Assembly: GCA_947396885.1 (NCBI GenBank)
Contig: OX377202.1
Span: 58,306,034 to 58,370,033 of the forward strand
Direction of reading: 5' to 3'
Source: Heligmosomoides polygyrus polygyrus
Taxonomy: Eukaryota > Nematoda > Chromadorea > Rhabditida > Heligmosomidae
Length of the DNA stretch: 64,000 bases
This document shows, piece by piece, positions 20,056 through 30,871 of the stretch. The notes beneath the pieces were generated by a model. It was not told the DNA's origin and did no database searches. It saw nothing but the letters and a program-made list of their open reading frames with translations. Positions within the stretch are counted from its first letter, which is position 1. The number at the start of each line of letters is the position of its first letter. The position numbers and the translations under genes are program-made.

Positions 20056-21189
20056 ACATAGATCAACGGTAGAAACAGATGGCATTTTCCGTGATGAACT
20101 AGCAGCGTAGAACGTGCTCAACGGAGACGAACAGTGCCGGCATCTCTCCCCTTTCCCTTCGCCGTACTTCCTTTCGAGACTTCGAAATCACTTTTCTTCC
20201 CTACACGTTGTTCAACTTCTTGCCGGCTTGGCTGAGGATCGCTAACGCGAAGGAATACATATAGCCGAAGTGCTCCGATTACCAGAGTAGAATGGCCCAC
20301 AGACGAAATCAGCCCAGACCGGAAAATGTCGAGAAATTTAACTCTGAAATTCCAAGTGCTAAATCGTCCACGCATTTTGCCGCGACACGACGGCCCCGTA
20401 TTCGGCCATAAAAGCCTTCACACACTTCTGCTACGCACTGCGAATGTAGGGTGTCGCGTCAAAAATGGGTCGGAGCGCAGCACTGATCTTCATTTTCACA
20501 ACACCTTCTCATGGAGCACCTGCGGCAAGAGCGTTGTCAGTCATTCTCTCCGCATGTGCTTCGCTCTTGTAGATGAAGTGCGCGGGCGTACCGCGGCAGC
20601 ACCACAGTCATACTCCCATCCATCTCTGCTAAATGGGCTCGCGAGACGAGGACCAACGTTATGCAGTTTTATGTCAGCTGCGGTCATGAGCTTGGCATGG
20701 TCCATGGAACTCTACAGGCGGAATCATTTCCAGAATCTGACGCAGCTTAAGCAGCGTAGCAGCGATTCCACGTCTGTCGTTGTTTTTCATGTTTTTATTC
20801 TGTGTTCGTATATTTGTCGAGCCTTTCAATCGTGGAGACTATCAGACAATTTATTTATTTGTTTATTACATCTCGAAGACGTACTCACACGGAACAGCAA
20901 TTCGCATGAATGCGAGAAAACCAACAAAAAAAGCACTGGAACTGGATGAAATACCAGTCCAATATAAAGAACCATACATGAACAAGAATCCAATCAAACC
21001 TAGTGGAAAACAAACAATAGACTATGACAAAACAATAGATGGGTAGCAGATCAAAAAGAGGTTTTGAAACAACACCACACTTTATACCAACTCTATCTTT
21101 GAAATGCCCAAAGTAGTACCTGCCGCCATAAAAACTACCTAATAAAATCTTGTAATAACAAGATTTAATTAGATATTTTGTAACAGTTG
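20056..21189. other. No recognised gene
   Basis: A 207-codon plus-strand frame (20326-20949) is open but unrecognisable; I do not call it. From about 20780 the sequence becomes AT-rich and may be the 5' flank or 5' UTR of the CR1-like element. Confidence 0.35.
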
Positions 21190-21485
21190 ACGTCGAGCGG
21201 TCATCGAATGGCGTCTCCTTCTCTGGCGACTCTTCGCTGGAGGCTTCAAGAAGCATTAAGAATGATGAAGGAACCGAGTTCAACGCAAGACCTTCGGCAG
21301 AAATCGCTTCAGCTCTGAGCAACTGCGAGTCGACAAGAAAACGCCGACGTTCTTAACGAAGTTGGTCAGCCACATTTTCCACGTGCAAGATCATCTTTCG
21401 ACTCTAGTGGCTAAAAACCTCGAGCTGCATGAGGAGAATTCTCGTGCTGAAAATGCGGCTCTAAAGCAGGCTCTTGCTGATTCTA
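21190..21485 (+). pseudogene. CR1-like LINE, upstream coding part
   Basis: Encodes, across one frameshift, a leucine- and glutamate-rich coiled-coil stretch: TKLVSHIFHVQDHLSTL, then LELHEENSRAENAALKQALA (to about 21480). Such a heptad region precedes the conserved SIVISG block in nematode CR1-type first ORFs. The frame is cut at 21485 by the outer tip of the inverted-repeat element. When the two flanks are compared, the reading frame at 25607 is in register with this one. Confidence 0.6.
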
Positions 21486-22229
21486 ACAAGGGAGGTCAAT
21501 GAGCGTCCCGTGACAATTTTGAAAGTGACCTATTGGGGGTTGTAGGGGACTGTAAGAGAAGCACCGCAGTGGTTTTCAAATTTCCTGCGGATATCTGGGT
21601 AGGCCAAAAAATGCAAAAAACCGTTTCACTTCAGTGCGGGCCGATAAAGCAATACTAACGCCTGGAACTACCGTGTCGTGGTTAGAATCTAACCTGCAAA
21701 ATGCTTGGGGCTGGAACAGTAGCGTAATTACAGCGATTTCACAATTTGCTTATTAGCGATACAGTAGCGGCAGTGTACCACACTGACATTATAACTTTAT
21801 TTTAACTAAGATGATACGATATAAACACAAAAATAAACACTCAAAGCAACAGCGTTCATAACACATAGTTCGATTGGCCATTAAGGAGGAGCAGGCAACT
21901 TTTCTTGCCTACAAAATAGATAGCTTCAGAACTCCAAAGATAGACGAAAAATATCAATGTTTCGTTTTTGTTTATTATCTTTTATTATTTATTTTTCATT
22001 AATATTAATATTTTAATTAATTATTTAATTATTTTTTAAACTTTTCGACCCCTCTTCGACCTCTGGAGAGAAAGCATAACAGTGCAAATCTGTCTTTTCA
22101 TCCTCAACCAGCCATATTACAAGTGATCTCACGGCCGTCACTTACAACAACTTGTTACAAGGAAACGTGGTAAAACCCACATCATCGTCATCGTCCGACG
22201 ACCATTCTACATCTTGCGCTTCGTGCAAG

Positions 22230-22466
22230 TCAAGCTAACATCACGAACGAGAGGACGTCAATGCAATACACATCAAACAAAAAAGCTACCTGGAGCGCTT
22301 CATCCTCATCAGAACAATCAATATCCCTATACAAAGCATTTTGGAATAAGCCCTGAAAGGCATCTGCTAGGGCGGCCTCCCTACGAATAGGGGCAGAGTA
22401 GTCGGGAGGAAGGCAGTTAGCAAGACAACCAATAACTCGGCACGGAGAACACATTGCATTATACAA
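22230..22466 (-). other. Short unassigned frame inside the 4.1-kb element
   Basis: A 78-codon minus-strand frame with start, containing PPDYSAPIRREAALADAFQG and an acidic DIDCSDEDEALQ stretch. It begins near the inner edge of the left arm. It could be an N-terminal piece of the element's own protein, with the remainder lost or displaced by the Tc3-like insertion. Not recognised. Confidence 0.3.
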
Positions 22467-22558
22467 TTGATATCAGGTCAGCGGGGTGGGGGGGGGGTGT
22501 CGTATAGTGTGGGACAATCATAGTAATCGATCAAATATAAATGTAATATAAATATATA

Positions 22559-24070
22559 CACTGCTGGACATAATGATAGATCCACTCAAATTTTTGCGTT
22601 TTTTCTTGTTTTTCTAGGAACTGTGAGCCGGTTCGAACAAAATTTCACTACAGTTACAATGTCACGGAAAGAGCAAAGATATTGCAGAAAGAACTTCTGA
22701 GTTGAAAAAGAACAAACTTCATAAAAACTTTATTTTCTTCACCAAATGTTTTCCTTAAGGGGTCACAACTTCGGACTCACCAAGCAATAGAAGGTTCTAC
22801 ATGGTTTACAACAACAAATTTAAACAGGAACAACAATATCAGTAATCAGTAGGGCCTCCTCGACGTTCAATGGCTTGAATTAAACGATTGGTCATACTTG
22901 AAATCAGCTTATTCACGAGGTTGCCGTTTACGGCGTGCCAGGCCTCCACAATCACCTTTTTTAGCTCAATAGTGGTCTTATAATGCTTATTATTCATGTA
23001 GATATAGCGCACCATAAAGCCCCAAATGTTTTATCCAGGATTGAGATCTGGCGAATTGGCCGGCCAATTCAAAGTCGGAATGTGATGACGTTGCAGCCAC
23101 TCTCTAGTGCTACCACTCACATCAATCGGGGCGTTATCCTGCTCAAATATCAAATTTTTGTGAATTTCTCCTCCGGAAGCGAAGAAGACCATGTTCCAAA
23201 GCAAACTGGTACTGAGCCGAGTTCATCTTTTTCGGAACGAAGAGCAATTTGACTCGCCCAGTCGAACAGATGGATGCCTACACCATCACTCCACCACCAC
23301 TGAAGTTGCGTTTTGAAAAGAGTTTCTCCTTCCTCAGATCGTGTCAGTAGTTGCGAAACCCATCAGGTCCATCACAATTGAAATTTTTTTCATCGGATCA
23401 CACAATCTGAAACAGAGAAAATAACAGACGCTATGACACGAGAACTCCATTACCTTTGACCAGCCGATGCTTATGTTTTGACGTGCAAAAAGAAGTCAAT
23501 TTTGACGATTCGCGGCAGTAGCGAATGGGGCACAGCGCATTCGTCATTTTTACGATGTGTGTGCTCTTCGATAAGAGGCGTCGGACTGTTCTGGAGGAAA
23601 TTTTTAAGTTGAGGTTTGCTTTGATCTGAACGGACGTCGACAAGGAGTTCGATGCTACTCGCTCTATTGCTCTTCCATCTCGCTGTGTCGTGCTTAGTTT
23701 TCTTCCTGTAGGCTTCGTGGCACCGTACACATCTGGATTGTTCACATACGAGTTGACAACATGATGGGAACGTCAAATTTTCTTAGCAATGCTACGGTTG
23801 CTCATGCCGCAGCTCTTCATGCCGTTAATAGAGAAATCCGAAAATCCGCTTATTATTACTGAGTGGATCTATCATTATGACCAGCCGCCAAACGCTGTAT
23901 TCCATAAAAGTGGAATTTTTCTGGAAATTCGCCACTTCACGAGGTCAGTTCTTGTTGTTATGTTTTAGCTTTGTCAATGCTCCTACTATTATACAAAAGA
24001 TACTCAGGGGCCTTTGCAGGTTTTGAAAAAATTATATATTCGAGTGGATCTATCATTATGTCCAGCAGTG
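22559..24070 (-). mobile_element. Tc3-like DNA transposon
   Basis: Ends in inverted repeats CACTGCTGGACATAATGATA...GATCCACTC (29 bp), left after TA (22557-22558); the TA at the right is mutated to TC. A second copy of the terminal motif in the right-end orientation, GAGTGGATCTATCATTATG, lies at 23861, about 210 bp inside the right terminus. Tc3 is known to have a second transposase-binding site inside its long terminal repeats, so this resembles Tc3 more than Tc1. Confidence 0.75.
22839..23835 (-). pseudogene. Tc3-like transposase with one intron (broken)
   Basis: On the minus strand: N-terminal region with CGMSNRSIAKKI near 23815, a middle part with STSVQIKANLNLKISSRTVR, then SDEKNFNCDGPDGF (first catalytic Asp), FSKRNFSGGGVMV, DNAPIDVSGSTREWLQRH (second Asp), LNWPANSPDLNP (third acidic site) and the end RRGGPTDY at 22839. 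A 47-bp intron (23407-23453) has donor GTAATG and acceptor TTTCAG, typical of nematodes. The length is close to full size, but there are several frameshifts and stops, one just after the intron. The first residues of the DNA-binding domain are unclear. Confidence 0.8.
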
Positions 24071-24608
24071 TCCAATTAATTAAATGAAATATAAACATAA
24101 ATAAAAAACCAATAATACGTAATTAATACATAATAAATAAAATAGTAAACAAACAAATAATGAAAAATAATGATAAATCTTTTTTATCCATTTTTTCTAT
24201 CTCTTTTCGACTTTTGGAGTCACGAAGTAGTGCTAATAGATAAACCACCAATGCCTAACGAAGAGGTCATGATAAAGAATATTATCTATTTTGTTGTAGG
24301 GATAGGCCCTTGAATGCTAACGAGGAACTGCGAAGAAAGGCCGCCTGTTTTCTCGTTCGTGATGTTAGTTCGACTTGAACGAAGCGCAGGATGTAGACTG
24401 GTCGTCGCACGATGACGATGATGTGGGTGGTACTATGTCTCCTTGTAACAGTGAGAAGATTGCTGTATGTGACGGCCGTGAGATCACTTGCAGTATGGTT
24501 GGTTGAGGATGAAAAGGACAGATTTGTACTGTTATACTTTCTCTCCAGAGGTCGAAGAGGGGTCGAAAAAATTTAACAAAGAAAAAATAATTAATTAAAA
24601 TATAAATA

Positions 24609-24903
24609 ATAAAGGATAAAGGATAAAGGATGACGTTACTCAATCTCTTTTGGGATGCGCCACGCATTCTACTTCTACGGGATATCGTGGAGGCGATCTG
24701 AATGCGTATGTGGCCATACAATGACTTGCGAAGGCCAGCCGATGAACAAGTCAGCGCTCTATTCTTCCCAGACAAGTCTGGTACCAATTCACCGACCCCG
24801 GAGGGACGGAAGGCTAGGTTGGCCTGGGCGGGAAATCCGAGCCAGGAACCTGGTATCGGGTGCACGCGACAGTCGCGCCTCTCCGACTGCGCTACACGCG
24901 CCC
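24609..24903 (-). mobile_element. SINE Y1, tRNA-like head, 12-bp target duplication
   Basis: Flanked by AAAATATAAATA at 24597-24608 and 24904-24915. The minus strand starts with tRNA-like GTGTAGCGCAGTCGGAGAGG (A box) and CTGGCTCGGATTTCCCGCCC (B box), followed by a body and a tail of ATCCTTT repeats. The other arm of the host element lacks it, so this is a clean insertion. Related copies are Y2 (43584), Y3 (29050) and Y4 (33395). Confidence 0.82.
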
Positions 24904-25148
24904 AAAATATAAATATTAATGATAAATAAATAATAAAAGATAATAAATAAAAATAAAACTTTATATTTTTCGTCTATCTTTAGAGTTCTGAAGTTATCTA
25001 TTTTGTTGGCAAGAAAAGTTGCCTGCTCGTCCTCAATGGCTAGTCGAACTATGTGTTGTGAACGCTGTTGCTTTGGGTGTTTATTTTTGTGTTTACATCG
25101 TATCATCCTGCTTAAAATAAAGTTATAATGTCAGTATGGTACATGCCG

Positions 25149-25326
25149 TGGTGAAGATACACTTTATATCGACAAAAATGAATGGAGCAAGACCAGCAAT
25201 GTTGGAGCAGCACCTCCGGTTCCGAACCCCCGACCCTCTTCCCGCAAGCCCACCCCACCAACCACTCGACCATCCGGTCGTTGTGCACTTTGTGGTGAGC
25301 GGCGCACTTCAATGTTCCCATTCGGT
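25149..25326 (-). mobile_element. SINE Z, tRNA-Ser/Leu-like head
   Basis: A 178-bp insertion present in the right arm and absent at the matching position of the left arm. Its minus strand contains GGTCGAGTGGTTGG (A box of Ser/Leu tRNAs, 25257-25271) and GGTCGGGGGTTCGGAACC (B box, about 25219). It is too divergent to be a working tRNA gene; a pol III-derived SINE is likely. Confidence 0.65.
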
Positions 25327-25606
25327 TACTGTACGGCTAACAAGCAAATTGTGAAATTGCTGTAATTATGCTACTGTTCCAGCCCCATACATTTTGCAGG
25401 TTAGATTCTAACCACGAGATGGCAGTTCCAGGCGTCAGCATTGCTTTATCGGCCCGCACTGAAGTAAACGGTTTTTTTGCATTTTTTGGCCTACCCATAT
25501 GTCCGCACGAAATTTGAAAACCACTACGGTGCTTCCTTTACAATCCCCTACAACCCTCAATAGGTCACTTTCAAAATTGCCAGGTACGCTCATTGACCTC
25601 CCTTGT

Positions 25607-26058
25607 AGGTCCGTTGCTGTCCAATTTTCAGTTCCGCCTTCATTTCTTGAAGATAGTTTCGAAGAAAAGGAACGCTTTCGATCAATAGTCATAAGTGGCA
25701 TGTCCGAGTCAGCTCTCCTTCATCTGTAGCTCGAGCTCTTCATGATGTTGATTCTGTAAAACAAATATTCGATCACCTAGAGATTGAGTGTGTACCACAA
25801 GTAGTGTTTAGGTTAGGTAAACCTTCTGAGGATAGATCGCATCTAATGAAGATTGTTTTGCCAAACACATATTATCAAAAGCTACCACTCAGGAGAGCTT
25901 CTAGGCTACAATCTTTTTCTTCTAGAGGGGTGTATATCCGCCCTTCGCTTACCAAACAGGAAAGAGATCGGACAAGAGAGAGCAGACTTGCTACTAATAG
26001 CTCCGCAATAGACATTAATCTCACTTCTCAAGCAACCCAATCTTCTGCGGTAAACTAA
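25607..26058 (+). pseudogene. CR1-like first ORF, conserved C-terminal block
   Basis: Reads EEKERFRSIVISGMSES up to a TAG near 25727, then in another frame VFRLGKPSEDRSHLMKIVLP and GVYIRPSLTKQERDRTRESR. The SIVISG...FRLGK...KIVLP...RPSLT order is the conserved nucleic-acid-binding block of nematode CR1-type elements. Confidence 0.72.
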
Positions 26059-26138
26059 CGAGTCTTCCTTGGGTATCTGCAACGAGTCTAAAGTGCTTTT
26101 ATTCAAATATTAGGTCTCTTCAGAAAAACATTTCGTAT

Positions 26139-26939
26139 TTGATGTTTGCTGCAACAGGCCCCAATTATGACCTTATAATGTTAACCGAAACTTGGTTAAG
26201 TGACATTAATGACCCTGTACCAATTCTTGGGCAGACGAATTCATCCTATTATTTTGTAAGATGTGACAGAGCTCAAAAAAGGGGTGGTGGTGTTGTTGTA
26301 CTTATTAAGCGTTCCATAGCATTTCAGGTTGTCTGGTGTGAATCTTGTCGCAATGCTTTTGAAATAATCTCCTGTGATCTAAAACTGCTTCAATCCACTG
26401 TCAGGATACTTGCGGTCTATAGTACACCTAGTTCCACCACTAGTGGTACGATACAGCTTACCAAGCTTTCAAGTGATTTAGCCTCATTATAAGGGTAGTG
26501 CATTATAAACAGCTACTTCATGTTTCCGGATATTGACGGGGTAAAGGTTCCTCCGCCACTTCTTTTAGATCACAAATGTTTCTCAATTTTTGGAACTCTA
26601 GCTAGCTTGTTCAAAAAGTTCACAAACCAACTCGCCGTAGTCATAAGAACACTTAATCCTGTTCTTTGTAGCGGCACTAAGCTAATACGTGATGTACTTG
26701 TATCTGCGCCAACTGGGTCAAGTGATCACAACAGCCTCTCTTACAATGTGATGACTTTCATAGATCCACTATACTTCCGCCTACGGAGGTCTTTTCACAA
26801 AGCCCTGTATGATGCCATTTGCCGCTTCTTGTGCTCCTTAGATTGGAGATATTTTTTGGAGGCACTTCCTGATATCAACAATAAGTATGAGTTTTTTCTA
26901 TCAATTTTGCACACTTCGGTTCAAAGTTTGTCTCTTTAG
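26139..26939 (+). pseudogene. CR1-like endonuclease
   Basis: NYDLIMLTETWLSD near 26165, FVRCDRAQKRGGGVVVLIKR near 26255 and TGSSDHNSLSYNV near 26715 are the early, middle and SDH motifs of the LINE apurinic endonuclease. A stop near 26490 splits the frame into two parts. Confidence 0.8.
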
Positions 26940-27199
26940 AGAGGCAAGCCCTAAATAGAGAAAACATTCCACCGCATCTGTCCAAGCTCTTTGAGATTAA
27001 AGAAAAAGCATGGCTTGACTACCAAAAAAATCCATGTCTTCAGGGTAGTGAACGTTTCAGGTATATTAAAACAAAATTTGACCGCCTTCTCAAAAAGTAC
27101 AATTGCTACGTCGAACGGGAACTTTTGGACAATCCAAAAAATGCTCGTTATATAAACTGTTGAACTCAAGGCTAAAGCAGTCAACTAAGATCCCCACGC

Positions 27200-28693
27200 T
27201 AGTTGATGATGAAGGTAACTCGGCTGTTAGTGATCTTGAAAAAGCCTCCATGCTAGCCTTACATTAAAAAAATCATACTCCTTGTTGCAGATAATGAAAG
27301 CTGGTCTGAGTTAGCCTTTTCCACTCAAAGTGCCTCATCTGATAGATTAGTTTGGTTTTACAAAGTGGACATTTTCAAGCATCTGAGTAACTTACCGCTA
27401 TCGTTTACTACTACTCCTGATGAAGTACCTGCCTACTTCATCAAGAGGGTAGCTGTACCCTTAGTAGCTCCTCTTGAGCATATTTATAATTTTAGTTACA
27501 TGCATAGCGAAACTCCAAATCGATGGAAGCATTCATTTGTCACACCTATCTCCAAGAAACCATAACATGGCTTAGCATCTAACTATCGTCCTATCAGTAT
27601 CACGTCATTGTTTTCCAGAATATTCGAGAAAATTTTGAAAGTGGCTCTTGTAAATCATATAGAAGCATAAGAGGTTATACCAAAGAACCAATATGGCTTC
27701 AGAGTCTCAAGATCGACTGAGACCTTGATGCTATCTACCTTAGATGATTGGACCAAGTCATTGGATGATAACACCGACATTGATGTGGCCTTTTTGATTT
27801 TAGCAAGGCTTTTGATAAGGTGCCTTTCAAGGAACTTATTTTTAAGCTTCAAGTTTCTGGTATTCACCCCAGAATTGTTAAGTGGGTAAACAACTTCATC
27901 AGAAATATATCCTTCCAAGTCAAGGTGAATGACGAATTTTCTCACACTCAATAACAAGAGGCGTACCCCAGGGGGGGGGGTGTATTGTCACCGATTCTTG
28001 TCATCATTTACACCTCTGATTTACCTGTCTTGGTCGAAGGACGTGGTGTTAAGTGCAAAATGTTTGCCGACCATATAAAAGTTTACAGGAATATTACCAG
28101 TGAAGAGGATCACTTTGCCCTCCAATGTGCGGTTTCAGATGTTGCCGATTGGTCGGACAGGTGGAAATTACCTATCTCAGCTCAAAAAACTAGGGTTTTT
28201 CATCTAGGCAATTTAAATTTGGTTAAACACATTTACAGCCTTGGTGGTTGCAACCTACTCAGTAAAAACAGTCTGCGTGATCTGGGCTTCATCTTATCGT
28301 TAGACAAAAAACTTAGTTTTTCAGAGCATTGCGAGACGATTGCAAAGAAAGCTGAAAGAGTTACTTACAACATTTTTAGAGCGTTATCTCAAAATTCAAA
28401 AACTCACTTTCTTCTTGCATACAAATCATGTTCACCCAATATTGGAGTATGGCACCATTGTGTTCACTTCTCACCTTAAGCGCTGCATACAGAGGCTTGA
28501 ATCCGTTCAGAACAGCTACACTAGAAAGCTATGCTTACGCTTAAATGGCTATGACTACACCTCCATTGCATTCCCACTTACTGAACTTTACACAGTCCAT
28601 CATTCTATCATTAGGGGTGTAGAACTAAAATTCATTATCCTACGTCCAAAACTTGTGTCCGTGCCTCTTTTTTATTCAAAGGGCGGGTTCTGA
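27200..28693 (+). pseudogene. CR1-like reverse transcriptase (catalytic motif lost)
   Basis: TTTPDEVPAYFIKR, then SITSLFSRIFEKILK, a shifted motif A, GVPQG followed by a poly-G run (27971-27980) that has expanded and shifted the frame, LSPILVIIYTSDLP, then motif C reading FADH where FADD is expected (His codon 28072-28074). The C-terminal SKTHFLLAYKS...LEYGTIVFTSHLKR follows in another frame. The inactivating changes are clear. Confidence 0.82.
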
Positions 28694-29049
28694 AATCCTG
28701 ATGCTTACCAAAAAACATACTTTGCCATCCTTGTTTAACCAATATAAAAGTTCGTTGATAGTTATCTTAGCACTCGCTGATTCGCAGTTTCTTGTATTTT
28801 TGTGTTTATTACCAATGTGTTGTCTGTTCACTTCCGATGTGTTGTCGCAATGGTGTTTGTTTCGTCGCGTGTTGTCATACACGTATAAATAAATAAATAA
28901 ATAAATAATGATTCATCAGGTTCGTCTCGCCATTACCGTTGGTTTAGCACTCCTCCGAATTAGTAACATATTTGTTCGCTAAAAAGAAAAAAAATTGTTA
29001 GTTGGCGACTATTGCGAAGGTCACCGGGGATATACTATCCTTTGAACAT

Positions 29050-29245
29050 TTTGAAGTTAACCCAGCCATAGGTCCGACTGCGCTCCAAGCGCTCTCCATC
29101 AGTGCCTTGTCCTTCCCAAATAGGTCTGGTACGAATCCAGCGACCGCGGCAGAATGGAAGACGTATGGGGTAGTTGGGATTAGAACGGGAGCCGCTGAGC
29201 TATGTATGATTCCGTTCTGGCGCATACGACACCCGGCCCTCCTTT
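29050..29245 (-). mobile_element. SINE Y3 (diverged, shortened)
   Basis: The minus strand contains CATAGCTCAGCGGCTCCCGT (A box) and TTCTAATCCC (B-box-like) unusually close together, suggesting a deletion. The body matches Y1 around GTCTGGTACGAATCC and the CCTTCCCAAAT region. Confidence 0.5.
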
Positions 29246-30082
29246 GACTGCGACATACGGCCACGAAACACTGTGGTAAAAGAGTAGGTGTTCCAAATTC
29301 CAAATTTATGACACTTCACCACAGCTTAAAAGTGAGATGGTATCTGGGTTAAATACATATGCATCATAATTATGCTTGAATGACCCATTCCAATAGGTAT
29401 GATTTTTATTCGGATTCGAATACTCAAAAATCTCTCGAATGTACTCGAATTCAAATAATCAGAAAAATTGCGTTTTTCAAATATATGCGATTTCGAATGC
29501 TCGAAAATTTTTGGTATTCGTAACCGATCGAGTATTAAAAATTTTCGAGGAAGCTAAAATTATTCGAGTATTCGAAGTGTCATTCGAATGCCCATCGAGA
29601 ATTTGTGTGACGGCGTATTTTGAAGAGGCTTGTTAGATTTTTCAGGTAATTAGGATCTCCAAAACAGTTCTGTCTCTGAATCAAAGCTCTGGTGCGATAT
29701 GGCTGGGTGCTAAGATGCTAAGCGCCCCGTTGATTCTGGTCACTTTCCGAAACTTCCACAACGTTGAACTGCATAAATTTTTCCACGCAGAATCACTGCA
29801 GTGCTAACTGATCGATCAGGGGACGCCTACTCGTCATCGATAGAAAAACTCTCAAATGATTGCCTGATCGTTCTCTGACACGTCTTCTGATTTACATCTG
29901 TGGCAGGACTTATGAATACAGGTGCGGGTTGGACAACTTCTGTAACACGATTTCTGAATCACAACGCAAGGCGGATACGTTCAAAACATTAATATAGATC
30001 AATGGTGATTGTCTGCTCCAAAATCTCCCCTGCTGTGAAACATTTCCGTCGGCCGTCATAACGACATTCTCGCACCACGATT
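29246..30082. other. No gene; cluster of ATTCGA/CTCGAA words at 29400-29600
   Basis: The segment 29400-29600 is dense in ATTCGAATACTCGAA-like words on both strands. It looks like a decayed simple or palindromic repeat. No coding signal. Confidence 0.45.
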
Positions 30083-30861
30083 GGTGAACAAGGGAGTAAT
30101 TGTTATTCAATTGGTATAAAAATTTGTTTATTTTCTGCCAACTCGTTAAACCCAAGGAGTTGGGGGACCTTGAAGTTACAATGGAATAAGGCGCATCACG
30201 AGTTCGGGAGTCTTGCACCCCTGCCCCAGTATCCACTCCGCTCCGAGCTGGCTCGGAGCGTAGTGGATACTTATGCTGCTTCACGCGAGGGAGGTCGGGG
30301 GTTCGATTCTTCTGCGCTCCTGCACTGTTGCATTTCAACTAATCGGTTGAGATTTGAAGGAATCTGACGTCTGTAGGATTTTCAGACGTCTTCTGTGCAT
30401 TTCTCCATCTGCATGCCGTAGAGAATAACTTTCTCGCGGCTTGTTTGTTAGTAACGCTTTCTTAACCAAAACGCAATGCAAGAGCTATTCAACATAATGG
30501 TGTATAACTGTTCAACATCGGTGATACACATGCACAAAGTTCATGAAACAAAAGCACTGGTCACAATACGGACAGCGTATAAAAGATACAGGCTCCTCAC
30601 AGTTTGTTTCCCTACATGGACCAATAACATCGGGAAAATTCTGCTCGGATTTTCAAAAGCACGAAGAAGTGACGTGAAAGGTGGTTGAAATGTGAAACAA
30701 GGTCTGCGGATTCAGCAAGTTGACCTAAACAGTAGATGCACTCTTTCCCTCACCTTTGCCTGTCACCTGAAAATCAGAGGTCTTCTGAAACCTAATACCA
30801 ACAATGTCGCTCGAGTGGTGATCCTGCTGCTCACGCTGAAGTGTGACAGGCAAACCAGAAG
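30083..30861 (+). mobile_element. Repeat X1, uncharacterised 0.8-kb family with tRNA-like core
   Basis: Nearly the whole of 30083-30861 recurs inverted at 37930-38705. One end is GGTGAACAAGG; the other is a piece bounded by TTTGCCTGTCAC and its inverse GTGACAGGCAAA. About 170 bp from the first end is a 66-bp tRNA-like core. X3, X4 and X5 are partial relatives. No ORF of substance. Either an unusual SINE or a composite non-autonomous element. Confidence 0.7.
30255..30320 (+). other. tRNA-Val-like core of repeat X
   Basis: The 5' GGAGCGT pairs with the 3' GCGCTCC like an acceptor stem. GCGTAGTGGATAC fits the A box, TGCTTCACGCGA resembles the anticodon arm of tRNA-Val(CAC), and GGTTCGATTC is the B box. 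The T stem is weak, so it is a tRNA relic, not a tRNA gene. Confidence 0.55.
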
Positions 30862-30871
30862 AGATGACGGT

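Larger units (their letters stand above)
21486..25606. mobile_element. 4.1-kb inverted-repeat DNA element splitting the CR1-like LINE
   Basis: The outer tips are ACAAGGGAGGTCAATGAGCG at 21486 and its exact reverse complement ending at 25606. The arms stay alignable inward for about 760 bp: left 21486 to about 22245, right about 24349-25606, the right one longer because of two SINE insertions. The centre holds a short minus-strand frame and a Tc3-like element. No obvious target duplication. The long arms place it among long-TIR or fold-back DNA transposons, but I cannot assign a superfamily. Confidence 0.75.
25607..28910 (+). mobile_element. CR1-like LINE, downstream part
   Basis: Carries first-ORF sequence, endonuclease and reverse transcriptase in CR1/jockey order and ends in a repeat of AAAT units (about 28884-28908). 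Together with 21190-21485 it formed one element, now separated by the 4.1-kb insertion. Several frameshifts and stops; not active. Confidence 0.8.

Noticed and set aside
20326..20949. 207-codon plus-strand frame
   Set aside because: No recognisable domain, mixed composition and no splice context. Could be chance; left uncalled.
30255..30320. A working tRNA-Val gene
   Set aside because: The T stem is weak, there is no T-run just downstream and the same sequence is repeated inside repeat X. A tRNA-derived relic fits better.
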